A stretch of DNA of 64,000 nucleotides, taken from positions 3,033,464 through 3,097,463 of the forward strand of contig NC_092636.1 in assembly GCF_039555335.1 (NCBI RefSeq), read 5' to 3'. The translations under genes were made by a program, and so were the position numbers. The stretch is from Amphiura filiformis (taxonomy: Eukaryota > Echinodermata > Ophiuroidea > Amphilepidida > Amphiuridae). The notes below the pieces were generated by a model, which worked only from the letters and a program-made list of their open reading frames with translations, was not told the DNA's origin and did no database searches. Of the stretch, positions 1 to 13,919 are shown piece by piece; within the stretch, counting starts at the first letter, position 1; each line of letters opens with the position of its first letter.

Positions 1-3000
1 ATACTTTTTAATATATTTAGATTTTTATAAATCACAGTTATTTTAACAATCAAACGTAAATCAAAACACCTAAATTATAGAACGTGTATCTTAATACTAA
101 TTATAGAGAGTTTGTCCGTCTGTCCGCGCGCTATCGCGTGCTCGCGGAGCTATCGCGTGCTCCCAGAGCGCGTACGCGGAGTATCAACGGGCGTGTGCGC
201 GGAGTACCGACGGGCGCAGTGCGGGTATCGCAAAGCATTACAGTGTGCATGTGACTAACCTCATCGGACCAGAATCACGTAAGGCCTATAGCCCATTATA
301 TTTGTTTGTTTGTTTACCCAGGTTGGTCCGTGAGGAACACATGCTAATCCATGGAAAACCATGGACCGTTCCAAGCTCATACAAATGCACAAGCCTGGAT
401 AGCCAGTGTAGGCTAATATATGCATGCTGGCCTAGATAGCTTTGATAAACAAAGCAAGAAATGGAAGAAAATAGCTAGGAAAAGAGAAAAGAGAGAAGGC
501 CACTCCCAAACACAATTGTACAATTTTACTCTTAGCCCTTACTTCGTGAGAAAGGAAACTGGAATTCCAATCTCAGGCCCCGATGCAAAGGCTTGATCAC
601 TATGAAAGACGCAGGCCTATATCATTGTAGTTTAAAAGGTCAGGGCGGGTATATGGGTAACGGGTGTTTGGTAATTAGAGATAGACCTATAATGAGAACC
701 ACCCAACCCGAGAACCGCGAAATCTAGTATATTATAATAACGAACCTGATGCTGTTGAGGTGTCAGTAAATAAACGGAAACGGCTTGGTAGATGTATATG
801 AACCTGTGCTATCTTCAGTAGACGAACAAAATTGGCTTGTTCAAATGTACCATAGTACGGCTATCACGGTTATAGATTTTTTTTTTAAATAGTGTGCAGG
901 TTAAAATGATTACTCGGCAATCTGTATAAATCTATTAGAAAATGATAATATGACGTGTGCTTTTCAGTCTATTATTGTGATATTTATACATGATAAAACA
1001 AAGCATTTATCAAAGTTTAACCTTGATGGAGTGGCGCCCCCGGACGTACTTTAACCCTTGGTTGGGTGAGTTAGCTCATCGTCAATGCGGACGCGACACA
1101 GCTGCTGCAGCTGTTAGGTTTCTGTATACACATGCTGGTGGTAGCATTTGCATTATTGAAGAAAAGACAGATTTCACGCTATTTGGTAGATGTATAAAGC
1201 TGATGTACATTTGTGCGCATTATTTAATTGTGATATCTCGCAGTGTCAAACGTACTCACTTGTACAGGCGTTGTAGTTTCATATAAGGTATTCGATATAC
1301 GTTTGAAAAAGGCAAATTTAGAACCGACAAGAAACCAGATTGATTGTGGCATCATTTAAGGAAAATACTACGGTATTCATGGAAGGAAATTAATATCATT
1401 ACTCACGACTCACGAGTGGCAAATATGTAAATAAAACGTAAGTATATTTTTAAGCTTAATACTAAGACAAAGTTCTGTTCATAATTATTTCTGCCTGTTG
1501 GCCGCCTGTTGGTCAATGTAGTAGGCCTATATTTTCCGGTATCTCTAGCTTCCATAGGCACATCATGTGAGAGAAATGTTAATTTCGAAATCTACAGATT
1601 CCTGGACAGATTTAGTTCATCATTAGTTGATTTGGCTTAAATATTTAATATTAGATGTTTGAAATTGAAAGTAAATGGAGCGAAAAATTCACTCCATTTA
1701 TTCTCAATTTTTCATCACAGTCATGGGCGTAAAGAAAAGCAATAATTCGATTTTGATTGCCGCGCCGTCAGTCCGTCAACATCATTTTATATGACTCATA
1801 AATATAGGGGTAACTCCCATCCCACCCAGCTGATCAGGGGGACATCCCCATCTGCTATTCATTGATTCACTGATTCCGTATTTTTGTCATAACCAACACT
1901 GAATTGCAAGTTTGCAACTGCATAAATTACATATCTGCTATACTCTTAATAACTGTGAAAGAAGAAAGATGCCTAGGCTATATCATACCAAATGTATGCT
2001 GCTATAAGGAAAAGAGATATATTTCAACACAACTTATCATCTTTGATTAACAAATTTGTATTAAAAATATATAAATATATAAATATATAAATTTATAGAC
2101 CATGGTGTATCATAATGTGTATATAAAATGGTCATCACAATTCGAAAAAACCCAAATAACACTGGCATTGTACGAGCCTTTGGGAAATGCATACTTTGGG
2201 GGGGGGGGGGGGGATGTTTACCGTTTTAATTACGGTGTGTTTATAGATTATTGTATGTCCGTCACATGCAACTGACAATGACATGATCGACTTAATGTCA
2301 TTATTTTCTGTCATTGCATCGAGGAACATGAGAAATTAGCCCCGGAAAGTACGTTTACAGAGTTAATTTATTTCAGTACGGCGTCTGTCGTTTACATCTT
2401 TATTTGCGATGTCCATGCTGTCATCATAATTCACTGTATGGTTTCACCCACTAGATTATGTAGAAAAATATAAGGTCTGATGAATGCACTTACGAATAAG
2501 GCTTCAATCTTACACTATTTATATCGCTTATAATATCGCTATATACATGTATAAATTTTAAAATACAGTACTGATTCAAATCATAAGGGCACTTGTCACA
2601 TGACGCGTTAAATTTTACAATATAGGCCTATATGATATTCGGAGTATAATGAAGACTGGAATTTTATTTTCATTTTATTTTATTAGTCTCAATTTATGAT
2701 TAAAACTTGATACTGATTTGCCTAAATAAATTGCTATAAATGAAGTTACTGCTTTTTTACAGAGTTTAGATTTATGGAGATTGTGCGCTGCACATCCCTT
2801 GCATCATATAAAGGTTAAAAGACTACACAATCTATATTACACCTACCAATTTAATTCAGATTTAGTTTGTTTTGTTTTTTAAATAAAATATGCAGAAATA
2901 TTAAAGTTATTTATATGTTCAATTCAATGAAATATCTTAAGATTATTATTAATAAAAGCTTCACAGATGAAACATACACTGACGGCTACGCAGTGTTGCA

Positions 3001-3256
3001 GAATGCAGATGGTTTACGTCGATGTGTGATTAATATGAGAGTGGTTGACTTCATAGCATGTCGGTGAAACTTTCTGTTAATAATTAATAAAGAATAATGC
3101 GTTATTAACAAAACCGACAGATAAGACATGCATGTATATATGTTTTATAGGCAATTAACCCTCATCATAATTTTATCAAGGAATATGCCTGGAAGCATAG
3201 GCCTAATACTGTTTAGCATTATAGGCCCCTATACGCTTTTCGCTTTTTTTTTCTTT

Positions 3257-3292
<36 letters not shown>

Positions 3293-3960
3293 AAAACTGT
3301 GGATGAGAAAGGTGACTTTTTTTTTTTAACTTCGGAGACTTTTTACAGTAATTCTTCAGTTCAACAATTTGTCAAAGTCCAGTCCCGTGGCATGAAATTG
3401 CTAGAAACATTGCACCAATAACCAAAGTATAGTTACCATGGCAACAGCGTCGTTATAGTCTGGCTCTGCTGACATGTTTAATTATGCAATTCGTACCATG
3501 TTTGTTTTAAGCTCGTCACGTATAGGCTATATATTCGTTAATTGTCAACGTGGCCTACTTTTGGATTAACCCCTTGGTATAAGTTCACGTACAAAATCAC
3601 CTGGCGTTTTTAACGCCGAAGAAAGCGTCAGATGACATTGAGAGACAGCTGCTATCGGCCCATGCAGAGTTTTGTTGTGTTTTTGAGGACACGTGAGGAC
3701 ACGAAAGGCAACATGGTAGAGTACTACCATCATCATCCTGACCATGGGATGTGAGAGTAGACAGACATCCTTGTCCCGACTAAAATATGCTGCGACACAA
3801 TTTTTCTGGTACAATTGACAAAAACGTAATTTCTTATAATTTCCACAACTTGGTTTCCTAGTACATGTATCAGTTCTTTCGAGCTCAAAGATCAGTCTGG
3901 TAAAGCAAGTTCCTCATAGCGCGTAAGGTTTAGGACACACATTCTAAGCTTGGTTTATAC
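1..3960. other. Non-coding AT-rich stretch, no gene recognised
   Basis: Short open frames here show no domain, no convincing splice signals and no codon bias, so I call none. Visible items are a GC-rich patch (120-236), a small hairpin at 1662-1712 with arms of about 17 nt, a G run of about 16 at 2198-2213 and a T-rich run at 3244-3287. Confidence 0.6.
120..236. repeat. GC/CpG-rich patch of short tandem repeats
   Basis: The word CTATCGCGTGCTC occurs twice near 130-165, and a GCGGAGTA-CGACGGGCG-type unit occurs twice near 175-220. The patch stands out by its CpG density in otherwise AT-rich DNA. It could be a small minisatellite or part of an unmethylated element; no gene start is visible beside it. 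Confidence 0.5.
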
Positions 3961-4033
3961 TATAGGGTTTAGGGTTAGCATGCATAGGATTAGGGTAAAG
4001 GTTGGCCTAATAGTGTTAGGGTTAGGGATACAA
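3961..4033 (+). repeat. Degenerate telomere-like words
   Basis: GGGTTTAGGGTTAG and later GTGTTAGGGTTAGGG lie within about 70 nt, separated by diverged copies such as GGATTAGGGTAAAGG. This resembles a short interstitial relic of the animal TTAGGG telomere repeat. It is too short and diverged to be an active telomere. Confidence 0.4.
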
Positions 4034-7000
4034 AATCGAGTGTTAAATTCTATACTAGACATGCAATGTAATGTCTTCAGATGATGGATGGCCTTCTCCT
4101 TTTTAGAGCTTTAGTTATTTGCAGCACAGATCCTGAGAACATTTCCAGGATCTGTGCTTGCAGAGAGAAACTCTGTTTTACTCAATAAGTTATATAGTAT
4201 CTTGCGAAAGAGGAACACCCGGTGAGGTGATATATATCCTATGCCAAAGGTCATCTTCATGAGGAATCCTGAGGCAGATATCATGGTCAAGTCCTAAGTT
4301 TGCCTATCTTGTTTCACCCCTCGAAAATTAAATTATTATGATTTAATATTTAATATGATAGTTTGTCATAATAGTAATAAGATTTGTGAGGTCTCTATTC
4401 CCGCCATTAAAGGTGATATACAACAGTAATGATGGGTTATTCTAGAAAATAGATGCAGATCCCCAAGAGGAGTTCGGATTTCCAGGCTTGACCTGTCATG
4501 ATTGTTGGAAACCCAGACTTTCAAAGTGTCTAAATACGAAATAACCAAAAATAGTTCACAATCGAAAATCCAAAATTTAAGGGGCTCATTTCGAACAATT
4601 CCATGATTTTGTATACATTTCCAGGCCTGTCCAGTCCAGTCAAATCGGAAGCTAGAATTCCATGCAGTCATTTTCAGGAAGTGAATCTGGAAACTTCCAG
4701 CCATTTCTTTTACTCCTATAGTGCGCACTTATTTTCTGAAATAGCCCCCCTCCCCAACAGACAGGATAGGCAGGCCTATAGTAAGGGGAAGCTTGCAAAA
4801 CGATTCCAGGAAAAATACAACACTAAGGTTTTTTGCCAAATGAAACATATAGCTAAACGCTACTAAATCCTTTAGCACTAACTGGCAATAAAAGTTACAT
4901 TTAAAATTGTTTTGCAATTTGAGGGAAAATAGGTAAAAACGTGCAATTTTTTATGTTTTCGTACAATTGTCACACAATTCAAATTTAGTCTTTGTTCTTG
5001 TAAGTCTTTGGGCTTGATTGTCAAAGCACATGAAAAACACTCTAAAAATGTTTTTTGCACTTATTTCTTAACAGTTGCCAAATATGAACAATTAACTTAT
5101 TTCCAATTATATACTTGTAGTGATATAGTGTTAAACTAAAGAATTAAGATTTAGCTGCTTCATGCACTTTGCAATATATAATATTTTTTTTATCCATAAA
5201 ATAAAAACAAACAAACAAAGCAACAACACAACAAAAACAAAACAGCAACAAAAGTAGTGATGTATTTCTGGATTCGGGAGTAGGCCGGCTATATAAAGTT
5301 AAAAAAATAGCGAGAATTAAGACAAAAGTGTTTTCGTTTCAGAATCTTAATACCACTCAGATTGTGAATTATTTCAGAAAAACGGTGAAACATATCGGGT
5401 ATTTTACCGTAAGGAATAATCAAACTTTTATATAATAAAATTTTATGGTTATCGAACTGGGTAGATTTAGCCACAAATTCGCAATTTTTGGCCATAATAA
5501 TATTCATGTTATTTGATCAATAGGCCTAATGTAAAAAATAGGCCAATATCCAAAAAAAAAATCAAAAATGAATTCCCCGAAACGTACATGCAGTGCATCT
5601 ATAGTGTGTTCCAAAAAGGTTGAGGCATTGTTTGTGTGTGATTTTCTTGGAAGTGTTGTTTTTAGACCAAATCTTTTTAAAAAAAAAACTTTTTGGCCTT
5701 TCCAAAAAAATAATTTTCTTTTATAAATTTGCGTGACTAATCACCAATTAATAAGTTATCATGGTTATACTTATAGAATACAAACAACAGGAATTTTTGT
5801 TTTTACTATCCTCTACCATACAACAGACAGGTCATGATAGTAATAATTTTAACATAAACTAGATGTTACACGTTCTTAAGGGTAGACGAGGTATTGTTGG
5901 TCGAAGCAACCTAAAAATCGATTTTCATTATCTAGATCAATATATTATTGAAAAGTAACACCTTGATGTTTTGTAAAAGTTCATTCTACAAATCGTATAC
6001 TCTGTAAACTTGCTTAATTTATTGTTGTTAATTAGTAATGTACGTTTTACAAAAGTGTTGTTGTGTCAGCCCTCTTCACAACGTAACTCAAGAACCGCAG
6101 CATCTATAAAAGTATATCTGTGATATTTTAATTCTTCTACACGCTCGCTATGAATTGAGCAATGCAATTTTTGCCAAAGCTCACTACCATTCGTAAGATG
6201 CTGTGAACTACCAAATCACAACAGTTTAAAAGAATTAATAACCTTAAGCATTTTTATTCTAAAGCAGATTATAATATACCGTTCGTTATATTTGTCTCGA
6301 TATAAAAGCAATCAATCATTGCATTATCAAATAAAAAATAAAATCAATCTCAATTCGGGTGCACAGTTCAAAACAACATACATGTACAAATATCGGACAA
6401 ATATATGACATTCGATTCCTGCTGACAAGTCAAACCAATAAAATAAGCATTCTCTGGGTATGACGAAGTGATGCGGGCATGTGGCAGTACGTACAATTAG
6501 CGATCATATCGGTTGGCATTTACTTGCATGCAACATGAACATAGAATAGTTGCTTCCAGTGGACAGAAAATTACAAAATTATGGTTTTGAATGCAAGATT
6601 TGAGGATCCACTCAGGAGATGCAGCTCTGTAAGATCACCTCTGTGAGATATTTTACCGTCAATGAGCATGAGCGGACAACAACCAAATCGTCGATCGGTC
6701 GATCTTCTTCCGCCATCACACTCAATTTAGATAAAATAATGACCTCAAACACAATTCGCTCGTTGAACTACTTCAGGTTTATATTTAGATGATTGTGATC
6801 GTCAATTGCATGTTATGATAATATCAAATGCTGCATGAACACCAAAGATGTTCTCACCAATCTCCGTTGGAGCATATTTTTACCAAAAAATCTTGGGATC
6901 TCCTGGTGGAGAAGAAATAGATGATCTAAACCTGGAAGAGGATGAGTAAGTTGTGCATGTAGTACTAGATTTAGCCTTGACACGCATTCCATATCAGGCA

Positions 7001-7078
7001 TTTACATTGACTATTTAGAAGATATACTAGTTAACCTAATCATAGTTTTATTTATCTTTCATACTTACCAATACTATT
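4034..7078. other. Intergenic stretch, nothing recognised
   Basis: AT-rich sequence with scattered A/T runs. I find no domain-coding exon, RNA gene or complete inverted repeat. A unique-looking segment around 5880-6090 begins GGGTAGACGAGG and may be one arm of a degenerate repeat. Confidence 0.4.
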
Positions 7079-7320
7079 TGTGACCGTACAGCACGAATGA
7101 GCCGTAAATGTCCTCCATTGTCTTCTGCGTTCCCGTGTAAATTGGGCATGAAGGTCATATTCATAGGTATTTCAATTTGGTGCTACGTGTATCTCATTAA
7201 ATGAGGTACACGTAGCACCAAATTGAGGTACCTATGAATACGACCTTCATGCCCATTTTACACTGTAACTCAGAATACAATTGAGGACATTTACGGCTCA
7301 TTCGTGCTGTACGGTCACAT
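7079..7320. repeat. Near-perfect palindromic foldback element (~242 bp)
   Basis: The left end (GTGACCGTACAGCACG) is the reverse complement of the right end, and pairing continues inward to a centre near 7198 where GTGCTACGTG meets its complement. It has no coding capacity, so it is a non-autonomous foldback/MITE. A diverged half copy lies at 46975-47090, showing a dispersed family. Confidence 0.85.
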
Positions 7321-10034
7321 TTGACTTTTGGATTCTGACAGTTTATGAATGGGTGCTTACCAACCCATAGCCTTGAGCGATTTTACGGTTCAAGTTTCAA
7401 TTCACGGGATGCTTGTACTTGGTATTCCCTTGTCCAATTCGGTTGCATGTATGTATTGTTCACCAATATAACAATACAAGCAACACTGGCATACAGTTAT
7501 TTAGAATACAACACAACAGCCATGTTTTATGGCATTTCGCCTGAACCCAGCCTGTACAGTTACTCATAATTTACTGAGGAATTTATGGTGATACATAGGA
7601 ATTATCATGGAGGGTGATAGAGGAGGAAATACAAGGTACGGAAATGTTATTAATTGCAAGATTACAATTTGCATTACCGTGCGTATTCCATTTTTGGGAC
7701 AAGCACAGTAAAAAGGTATTGAATTCATGGGTCGTATTAATATTGACTGTGGTAGCTTTATATATACCTACACCTACATGCAGAGAAAGGTATGCAAGTC
7801 TGGTACTTGAGCTATAAAAACAACAATGAACTACTAGTATATGGCGAGTTTTGGCGACGACATTAAAGCCGGTCAAATTCTACCAAATACATGGCGATAT
7901 AGGTCCGTATTAATAAATGCCAAATTTGCAATCATGACATAAACAGAATATGTATGTATATACTATAAGCCTATGTATACAACTTGTACTTAAATATATG
8001 CCGTACTATATATAAATATGTACATATATTTAGAGAGAGAGCATATGGGCAAGGTTGGCAGCAATTTATAGGACTATAGGATATGTGGTGAACCCCGGTG
8101 GTGAACGTGAAGAGAGAAAGAAAAAAACCTTGTACACCCCCTTCTTATGTACGTTTGGACACAGATCCTGGTTTTGATGAACTCGTTTTGGTCCCAAATC
8201 TCTTGATACTTCCCACGAAATCACATTCCTGGTACAAAATAAAATACAAGTTGCATTTGCAGCTATTTGCAGTGTGGGCAGCCATCAGGAATTATTTCAA
8301 TACCATAATTATTTGTATATGGACTTAAAAGAATAATCTGCATATTCTGAAGGACAACAATATATTCCATTTGTATGATAATTTCAAATGGTACTTTTGA
8401 TGCAGTCATATTTAGCATAATCTGATGGCGATTCATTCTGTGTAGTATATGGGATGAAAAGTTCTAAAGAATAAACGAAATTTGTCACAGGCCTAGGACA
8501 ATGATTTTATATTTACATTTTGCTTTGTTTTGAAAATAATCATGCACAATGAATTAAAAGAGAAAGCATAAGTGTTGAGAGTATTAGATCTGCAAGAAAT
8601 TTTTTCTGGATTAAAAATACTATCTATAGCTTTAATATACTCAAAACATAATGTAACCAAGGACACCTTTGTAACCCACATTTTATATGCACTCATAAAT
8701 TACACATTTTGTATTGGGAAATATATCTAGACCTATATACTTGTCAACTTGAGATCAATTACTGCCTAAACTGTTGAATCTTTGACACATTTTAGTAAGG
8801 TTGAAGAGAGGTTCAATATTGAGCTATATGAGTCTGATGAACCTCTTTACTTGTAAATGTCATAAATTAGCAATACTAATATTTTCTTAAAAAAAGACTT
8901 TAAAAAAAGTGACTATGTAGGGCTATATAATAATTAATTAATATAAACAATCGAACTCTTTAAGATTCTATGGATGTTAAGTTTTTTATTTGAAAGCACT
9001 GGAAGTTTTGGCAAACCAAATTGGCTGGTATAGTAGAAATATATTGTAGTGTAGTTCGAATAAAAGTGCCATAATTATTCACACATGACACGCAAATGTA
9101 TAGGCCTACCGTATACATGGTATAGGCCAACAAGTAAGCTGTGTTTGATTTTAACATCATTTCGTGCATCAGAAGGTAAATTATAGGCGTTAAATAAGAT
9201 CAGTAAGCCTATAACTTAGCATATTATGCTCCATTTCAACACTTGAAGATGCAATTCAGTGGCCCTAAATAGGGCAATGTATAATATAGGCCTACATAAA
9301 ATATTTTATTGTAGCCCTAAATACGTGTTTGAATGTAACTATAAAATCGGATTTATAGATTAACAACTCGATCTAAAGAATTACGACGTAATGCACATTG
9401 TACAATTCTGTTTCACTTCATAACTTGGCTGAAACTTCAGAAATCAGTATACTGGCAAGAGGGAAACGTATTTTCGGGACGCAGCAATTTTTTCACGAAA
9501 TTACAGCGAAATGTACTATCTTTTTGAACTTGTGTACATGTATATATATAGGCTATATTTGAATAAAGACACGTACGTAACATTGGCATTCGGTTACTAT
9601 AACGGTCTGAGTATGTTAATTTATGTAAATACTGTAAACGATTCAAATAAAAGGACTTTGGTCCGTCATACAAGGGTAGCCACTTCATTCCACGGACTGA
9701 CAGTGATAATCATGGTAATTGATAAACACTGAACTCCAGAATAGGGTAATTAATAAAATAGTTGCTGTACAGACAAACTAGGATCTGCATGTACATGCAT
9801 TTTGATTTTTTAATTTTTTTAAAAAGGTGGCATTGTTTAATACCACAATACAATACAATTGAATTGTGACGTTACTGACCTTGCTTTTTTTTATTATTCT
9901 GTTTCACTCTTGCACAACGTCGTTTACATTATTCAGTGCATCCAGACAAAACCCTATTCTTTGATTCCTGTATCTTTCTATTCTACGAGAAATAGATCCG
10001 TGGGATTATTCAGTCTCAGTATTTAAACATACCA
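7321..10034. other. Intergenic stretch, nothing recognised
   Basis: AT-rich, with only short open frames that lack domains or exon-like signals. I see no RNA gene or structured repeat. Confidence 0.4.
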
Positions 10035-10433
10035 AAAGTAACTACCCACTTTATTACGAGACAAAATTCCAAATCTAAGCATCAAATTGAAAACCTGAAA
10101 TAGCAAAAACAAACCCAGGTTAATTCTGCAATTTTGATACCTCATTTATTTGATAGTTATGACTCCTTGAATGAAAAAGATGAATTTTCAAAAGTTGCAA
10201 AAGCTATTCAAGTCAGTGTACACTGTACCTGAATGTATTTCGGTGCAACTTTTGAATTTTATGAATAGGCATCTTTTTCATTCAAAGGGTCACCATGGCA
10301 ACAAATTTTGGGCCATCGTCTCAGGACAAATGAAGCACCAACATTTTCAAAACAAAACTAGGTTTCCTTTTGCTATAATTTCCAGATTTTGAGTTATTAT
10401 CTCATAAATAAAGGGGGGGGTAATTACTTTTTG
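10035..10433. repeat. Foldback MITE with AGTAACTACCC-type ends
   Basis: The left end (AAAGTAACTACCCACTTTAT) is complementary to the right end, which carries a C/G run variant. Internal segments around TTTCAAAAGTTGCAAAAGC and GCAACTTTTGAA also pair across a centre near 10215. It is non-coding. A lone end of a related element is seen near 40606. Confidence 0.7.
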
Positions 10434-10794
10434 ATAGATGTTTATATTAGTACAATGTATATATTATACTTTAATGAGTTTACTTCAGTGTGAGTCCTTC
10501 AGAAACGCATGGATTCAGTGTTTCAGATGAATGACATAGCTCCAGGCATCAAGCATTATTTGCAAAGCACAATTTACGAAGTTATAAGAAAAACATGAAA
10601 CAAATTTATATAGAATTTAAAAAAATACAATAAAATAAATTGAATAAAAAATGTAAAAAATAGATAATTAAAAATGTAAGTAAGTTAGTTTAAGTAAGTT
10701 TATAAATAAGTAAGCCTAAGTGCTGTAAGTAGGCCTAAGGTTCAATAATTAAATAGATAGGCCCGACATAAATTTAAATAAATACATACATAGA

Positions 10795-10795
10795 T

Positions 10796-10839
<44 letters not shown>

Positions 10840-10924
10840 ATTTAAATAAATAAATAAATGTAAATAAATTAATAAATTAATAAGTAAATAAATGTAAATA
10901 AATAAATAAATAAGTAAATAAATA

Positions 10925-10967
<43 letters not shown>

Positions 10968-10972
10968 ATGAA
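10795..10972. repeat. (AAAT)n microsatellite region
   Basis: A long run of TAAA units with occasional variants such as TTTAAA and TGTAAA, flanked by AT-rich sequence from about 10610. Confidence 0.9.
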
Positions 10973-11512
10973 TGTAAAAAAAATGAAATAATAATAAAAT
11001 CTCAATAAATGAGCAGTGTGTTGCAAGTTCATTGCAGGGTCACAGATCAACGAAGCGTGGTTACCTATTAGAACTTTCCCACTCGCTCTTTTCGCAGTAA
11101 ACTTATTATGTGTGACAATAAATGGTCACAAAATTAAATTAGTCGGACATAGCTGAAAAAATCAAGGGCATAAACCCTGGAAAAGGTGCTACGTTATAGA
11201 CAATAGGCCCTATATCGTAATTCATAGTACTTTATACAATACCCAGTATAAGTTGTACTTAAATACATGTACTTCGATCAATCAGGGTGCATGTTCATTA
11301 ATTAATTAATGTTAGTATTTTTTATATAAATGGCTTAGCCATCTGTGATGTCATGTGAGTGGTATTTTATATTATCATAGTACACTAATAATAATTATTT
11401 ACATGTATACGGGTCTATATATCGCCGACGGAATTACACTATTATTAATTTTGTGACTAGCGACAGAAAAATGTTGGAAATATCTATCAATTTTTTTAAC
11501 TCTTAGTTAAAC
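10973..11512. other. Intergenic stretch, nothing recognised
   Basis: AT-rich; no domain, exon signal or inverted repeat noted. Confidence 0.35.
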
Positions 11513-12105
11513 ATATGGTCCTGTGTCACAACCTGGGGTACCTTTGTGTACATAGTAAAAAAATGAAATGTTTCAAACATTTTACCTACACGTCTCATTT
11601 GAAGTGGTTCATCCTCCTGGAAATCGGTTAAAAAATGAGAGAGTGCGGGCAAAAACAATCACAAAGTAGGTGGGATTTAACCCCACCTCTTTTTTCCACA
11701 TTTACAATTATTCTGAGCAAGTATTAGTCTTTTAAATGACCTTCTGTATTTATTTACTTGGTCTGGGAGTTCATTTAGACATTTTTTTACTAGATTCAAA
11801 TTTTTAATGGGGGGTTTAGATCAAATTTACGATACCAACCCCTCCCCCTAATCCTCCTCCCCCTAATCCTCAACCACCCTTGGCACATTTCATGCCAACG
11901 TCAAAAGAAAATAATTTAAAATTATTTTAAAACAGGTTAAAAACATGAGTAATATAGAATAAATTAGCCTCAATTTAAGACCTAATTGAATCTTCTAAGT
12001 GAAGGAATACTCAAGAGACAGCGTTTTGAACTCCCAACTGCACATCAAAATGTAACAAAACCACCTTTTTGGGTACCCCAGTATATGACACAGGATCATA
12101 TACGT
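11513..12105. repeat. Diverged inverted-repeat element (~590 bp)
   Basis: The left end ATATGGTCCTGTGTCA with GGGGTACC is complementary to the right end GGGTACCCC with TGACACAGGATCATAT. The interior is AT-rich and non-coding. Arms are diverged, so this is an old copy of a non-autonomous DNA transposon. Confidence 0.65.
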
Positions 12106-13072
12106 TGGGTGTGTTTGTATTTTGATGGACCATGATGATTCAAATTCATGAATAAGCCTGTATCATGTGTATGCACATTTGGCAATATTAAAATGGAATT
12201 TGATCACTTACTATTTTCAAACGTAAATAATATTACAATAGCTTTGAACTTTGATTACTTGGCTGCTTGGCTCTATAGCAGCCTGTGCTAGTTGACTATA
12301 GTGGATTTCATTTTAATATCGAGCAGAATTCAAGTTAAGTTTTGTACAAATTTCGGAATAAATTTAAGAAGAATCTAAAATGACTGCAGTGAGCTTCAAA
12401 TCTGATGCCTGTGTGTATATTTCTGGTTCCCCATTTCGTCACGCAAGGTAATTGTATCAACCAACTTAATTTAAAAAAAATAAAAGTGCATATATTTCAA
12501 AATTACACTTCGTATCAAAAAATAATGATGAGTTATACCGCCATTTTGCAAATGTCGCCAATGAATTCACAATGCAAAGTATCATATCAAGGTCTAATTG
12601 GTGAGACTCCAGCGGATGGGAACTGATTAAGCAATATACCATGTATACGGTCTGATGCTCTGAATTCCCCTTTAATGTTTAATTATACAGGGTGTCTGAA
12701 AATGATGATACCATACATTCCAAAAAAACGTTTCAGCATTTTCAAAGACATTGCAGGATCAGTACAACTTATACCGTTCACAAACACTTGTTGGGCGGGA
12801 GCGGGGGGGTCCTGATACAAAAAAATTATCGCAACATTTTTTCGGGGTCCTCCTTTTCAAACCTCAAAAATTTCAGGCTCCCACCTTTTTGACATGAAAA
12901 TGATAGAAAAGCATGTAAACTCAATTTTCCTTTTCTTTATTTGAGCACAAATACCACTAGCTCAAGTACCGCTCCGATTCGCCTTTTAAGCCAATTCACA
13001 AAGCAAAATTGTTGCTCACCACAAGAGCATTTGCTATGTTCTCCTTGTCTGCATAGTTAGGTGATGCTTGTG
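12106..13072. other. Intergenic stretch with one orphan transposon end
   Basis: At 12688 the sequence TA-CAGGGTGTCTGAAAAT looks like a mariner-type terminus. I cannot find its inverted partner nearby, so I treat it as an orphan end. Nothing else is recognised. Confidence 0.4.
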
Positions 13073-13440
13073 TCAAATGTCGTCAAGAATTAGTTAAAGA
13101 GCGTACTATACACCCTGGCAAATTTTGTGTTTATTTTTGCATTTTTTTCAAAAATTTTAGCGCATTGGTGACAAGTAAGATATGTACATATATTATACGG
13201 GCAAGGACTACTGCACACATTTATTGATCAAATATTGGTTTTCCCTCATTTTTGACTGTAACTCCACAACTGTTGTCTGTGTTGAAATAAAATTTCCAGT
13301 GCAGTAGTTGTAGTTCTTGCCCCTATAATATACTTATCTATACTTGTCACAAAATGCGCAAAATTTTGAGAAAAATGCAAAAATAGGCACAAAATTGGGC
13401 AGGGTGTAGTACGCTTACATTTGATGTCTTTTTTAATGTT
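13073..13440. repeat. Foldback element around 13250
   Basis: The left arm (GTACTATACACCCTGG, then GCAAATTTTGTG) pairs with the right arm (GGGCAGGGTGTAGTACGC). Further inward, GACAAGTAAGATATGT matches the complement of the 13330 region, and GGGCAAGGACTACTGC that of the 13300 region. It is non-coding. Confidence 0.7.
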
Positions 13441-13919
13441 CATCTTATGTAGGCCTATATCATATATAATTCGTTATAAACAAATTTGGCAGAATGACGT
13501 ATAACGATTTGTCTCTCTTTTTTAACCCCATGAGAACTACCTGTCGATTGGCCAAAAAGACGCTTTCATTATCAATTGGGCCAATCAGCAATCAGAGTAA
13601 TTTCCCCATGCAAAAAAACCGAGGTGAATTATTTGCAAAGCTCCATTCTGATTGGTGATAGTGAAGATATCATATAAATTGACCTATCAGAGGCAATGTT
13701 AAATCGGCAGGTAGTGCTCAGGGGGTTATTTTTTCTTGATATGCTATTGGCCCATGCATATGCTGCACATGAAATCGCGTACTAATTATCGCTTGTTTTA
13801 ATGCGTAATTGTCCATGCCGTATAGCGCTATTATAATATAATATTATACAAGTGGCTAAACCATTTTGAATGTAATATTTTACCAGCTTTTACCCCCACA
13901 TTCTATCTTCACTCCACAG
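13441..13919. other. Sequence upstream of the first recognised exon
   Basis: No coding exon is recognised. The last 30 nt form a strong pyrimidine-rich branch/acceptor region ending CACTCCACAG, so upstream sequence is probably intron or contains a separate 5' untranslated exon I cannot place. Confidence 0.45.

Noticed and set aside
990..1286. 98-codon plus-strand frame with an Ala-rich middle
   Set aside because: No domain, no convincing splice sites, and the flanks are repeat-like.
3128..3421. Plus-strand frame with a Phe run resembling a membrane helix
   Set aside because: The hydrophobic stretch is a poly-T run.
12688..12730. A mariner-type terminus CAGGGTGTCTGAAAAT after TA
   Set aside because: No inverted partner was found, so no element is called.
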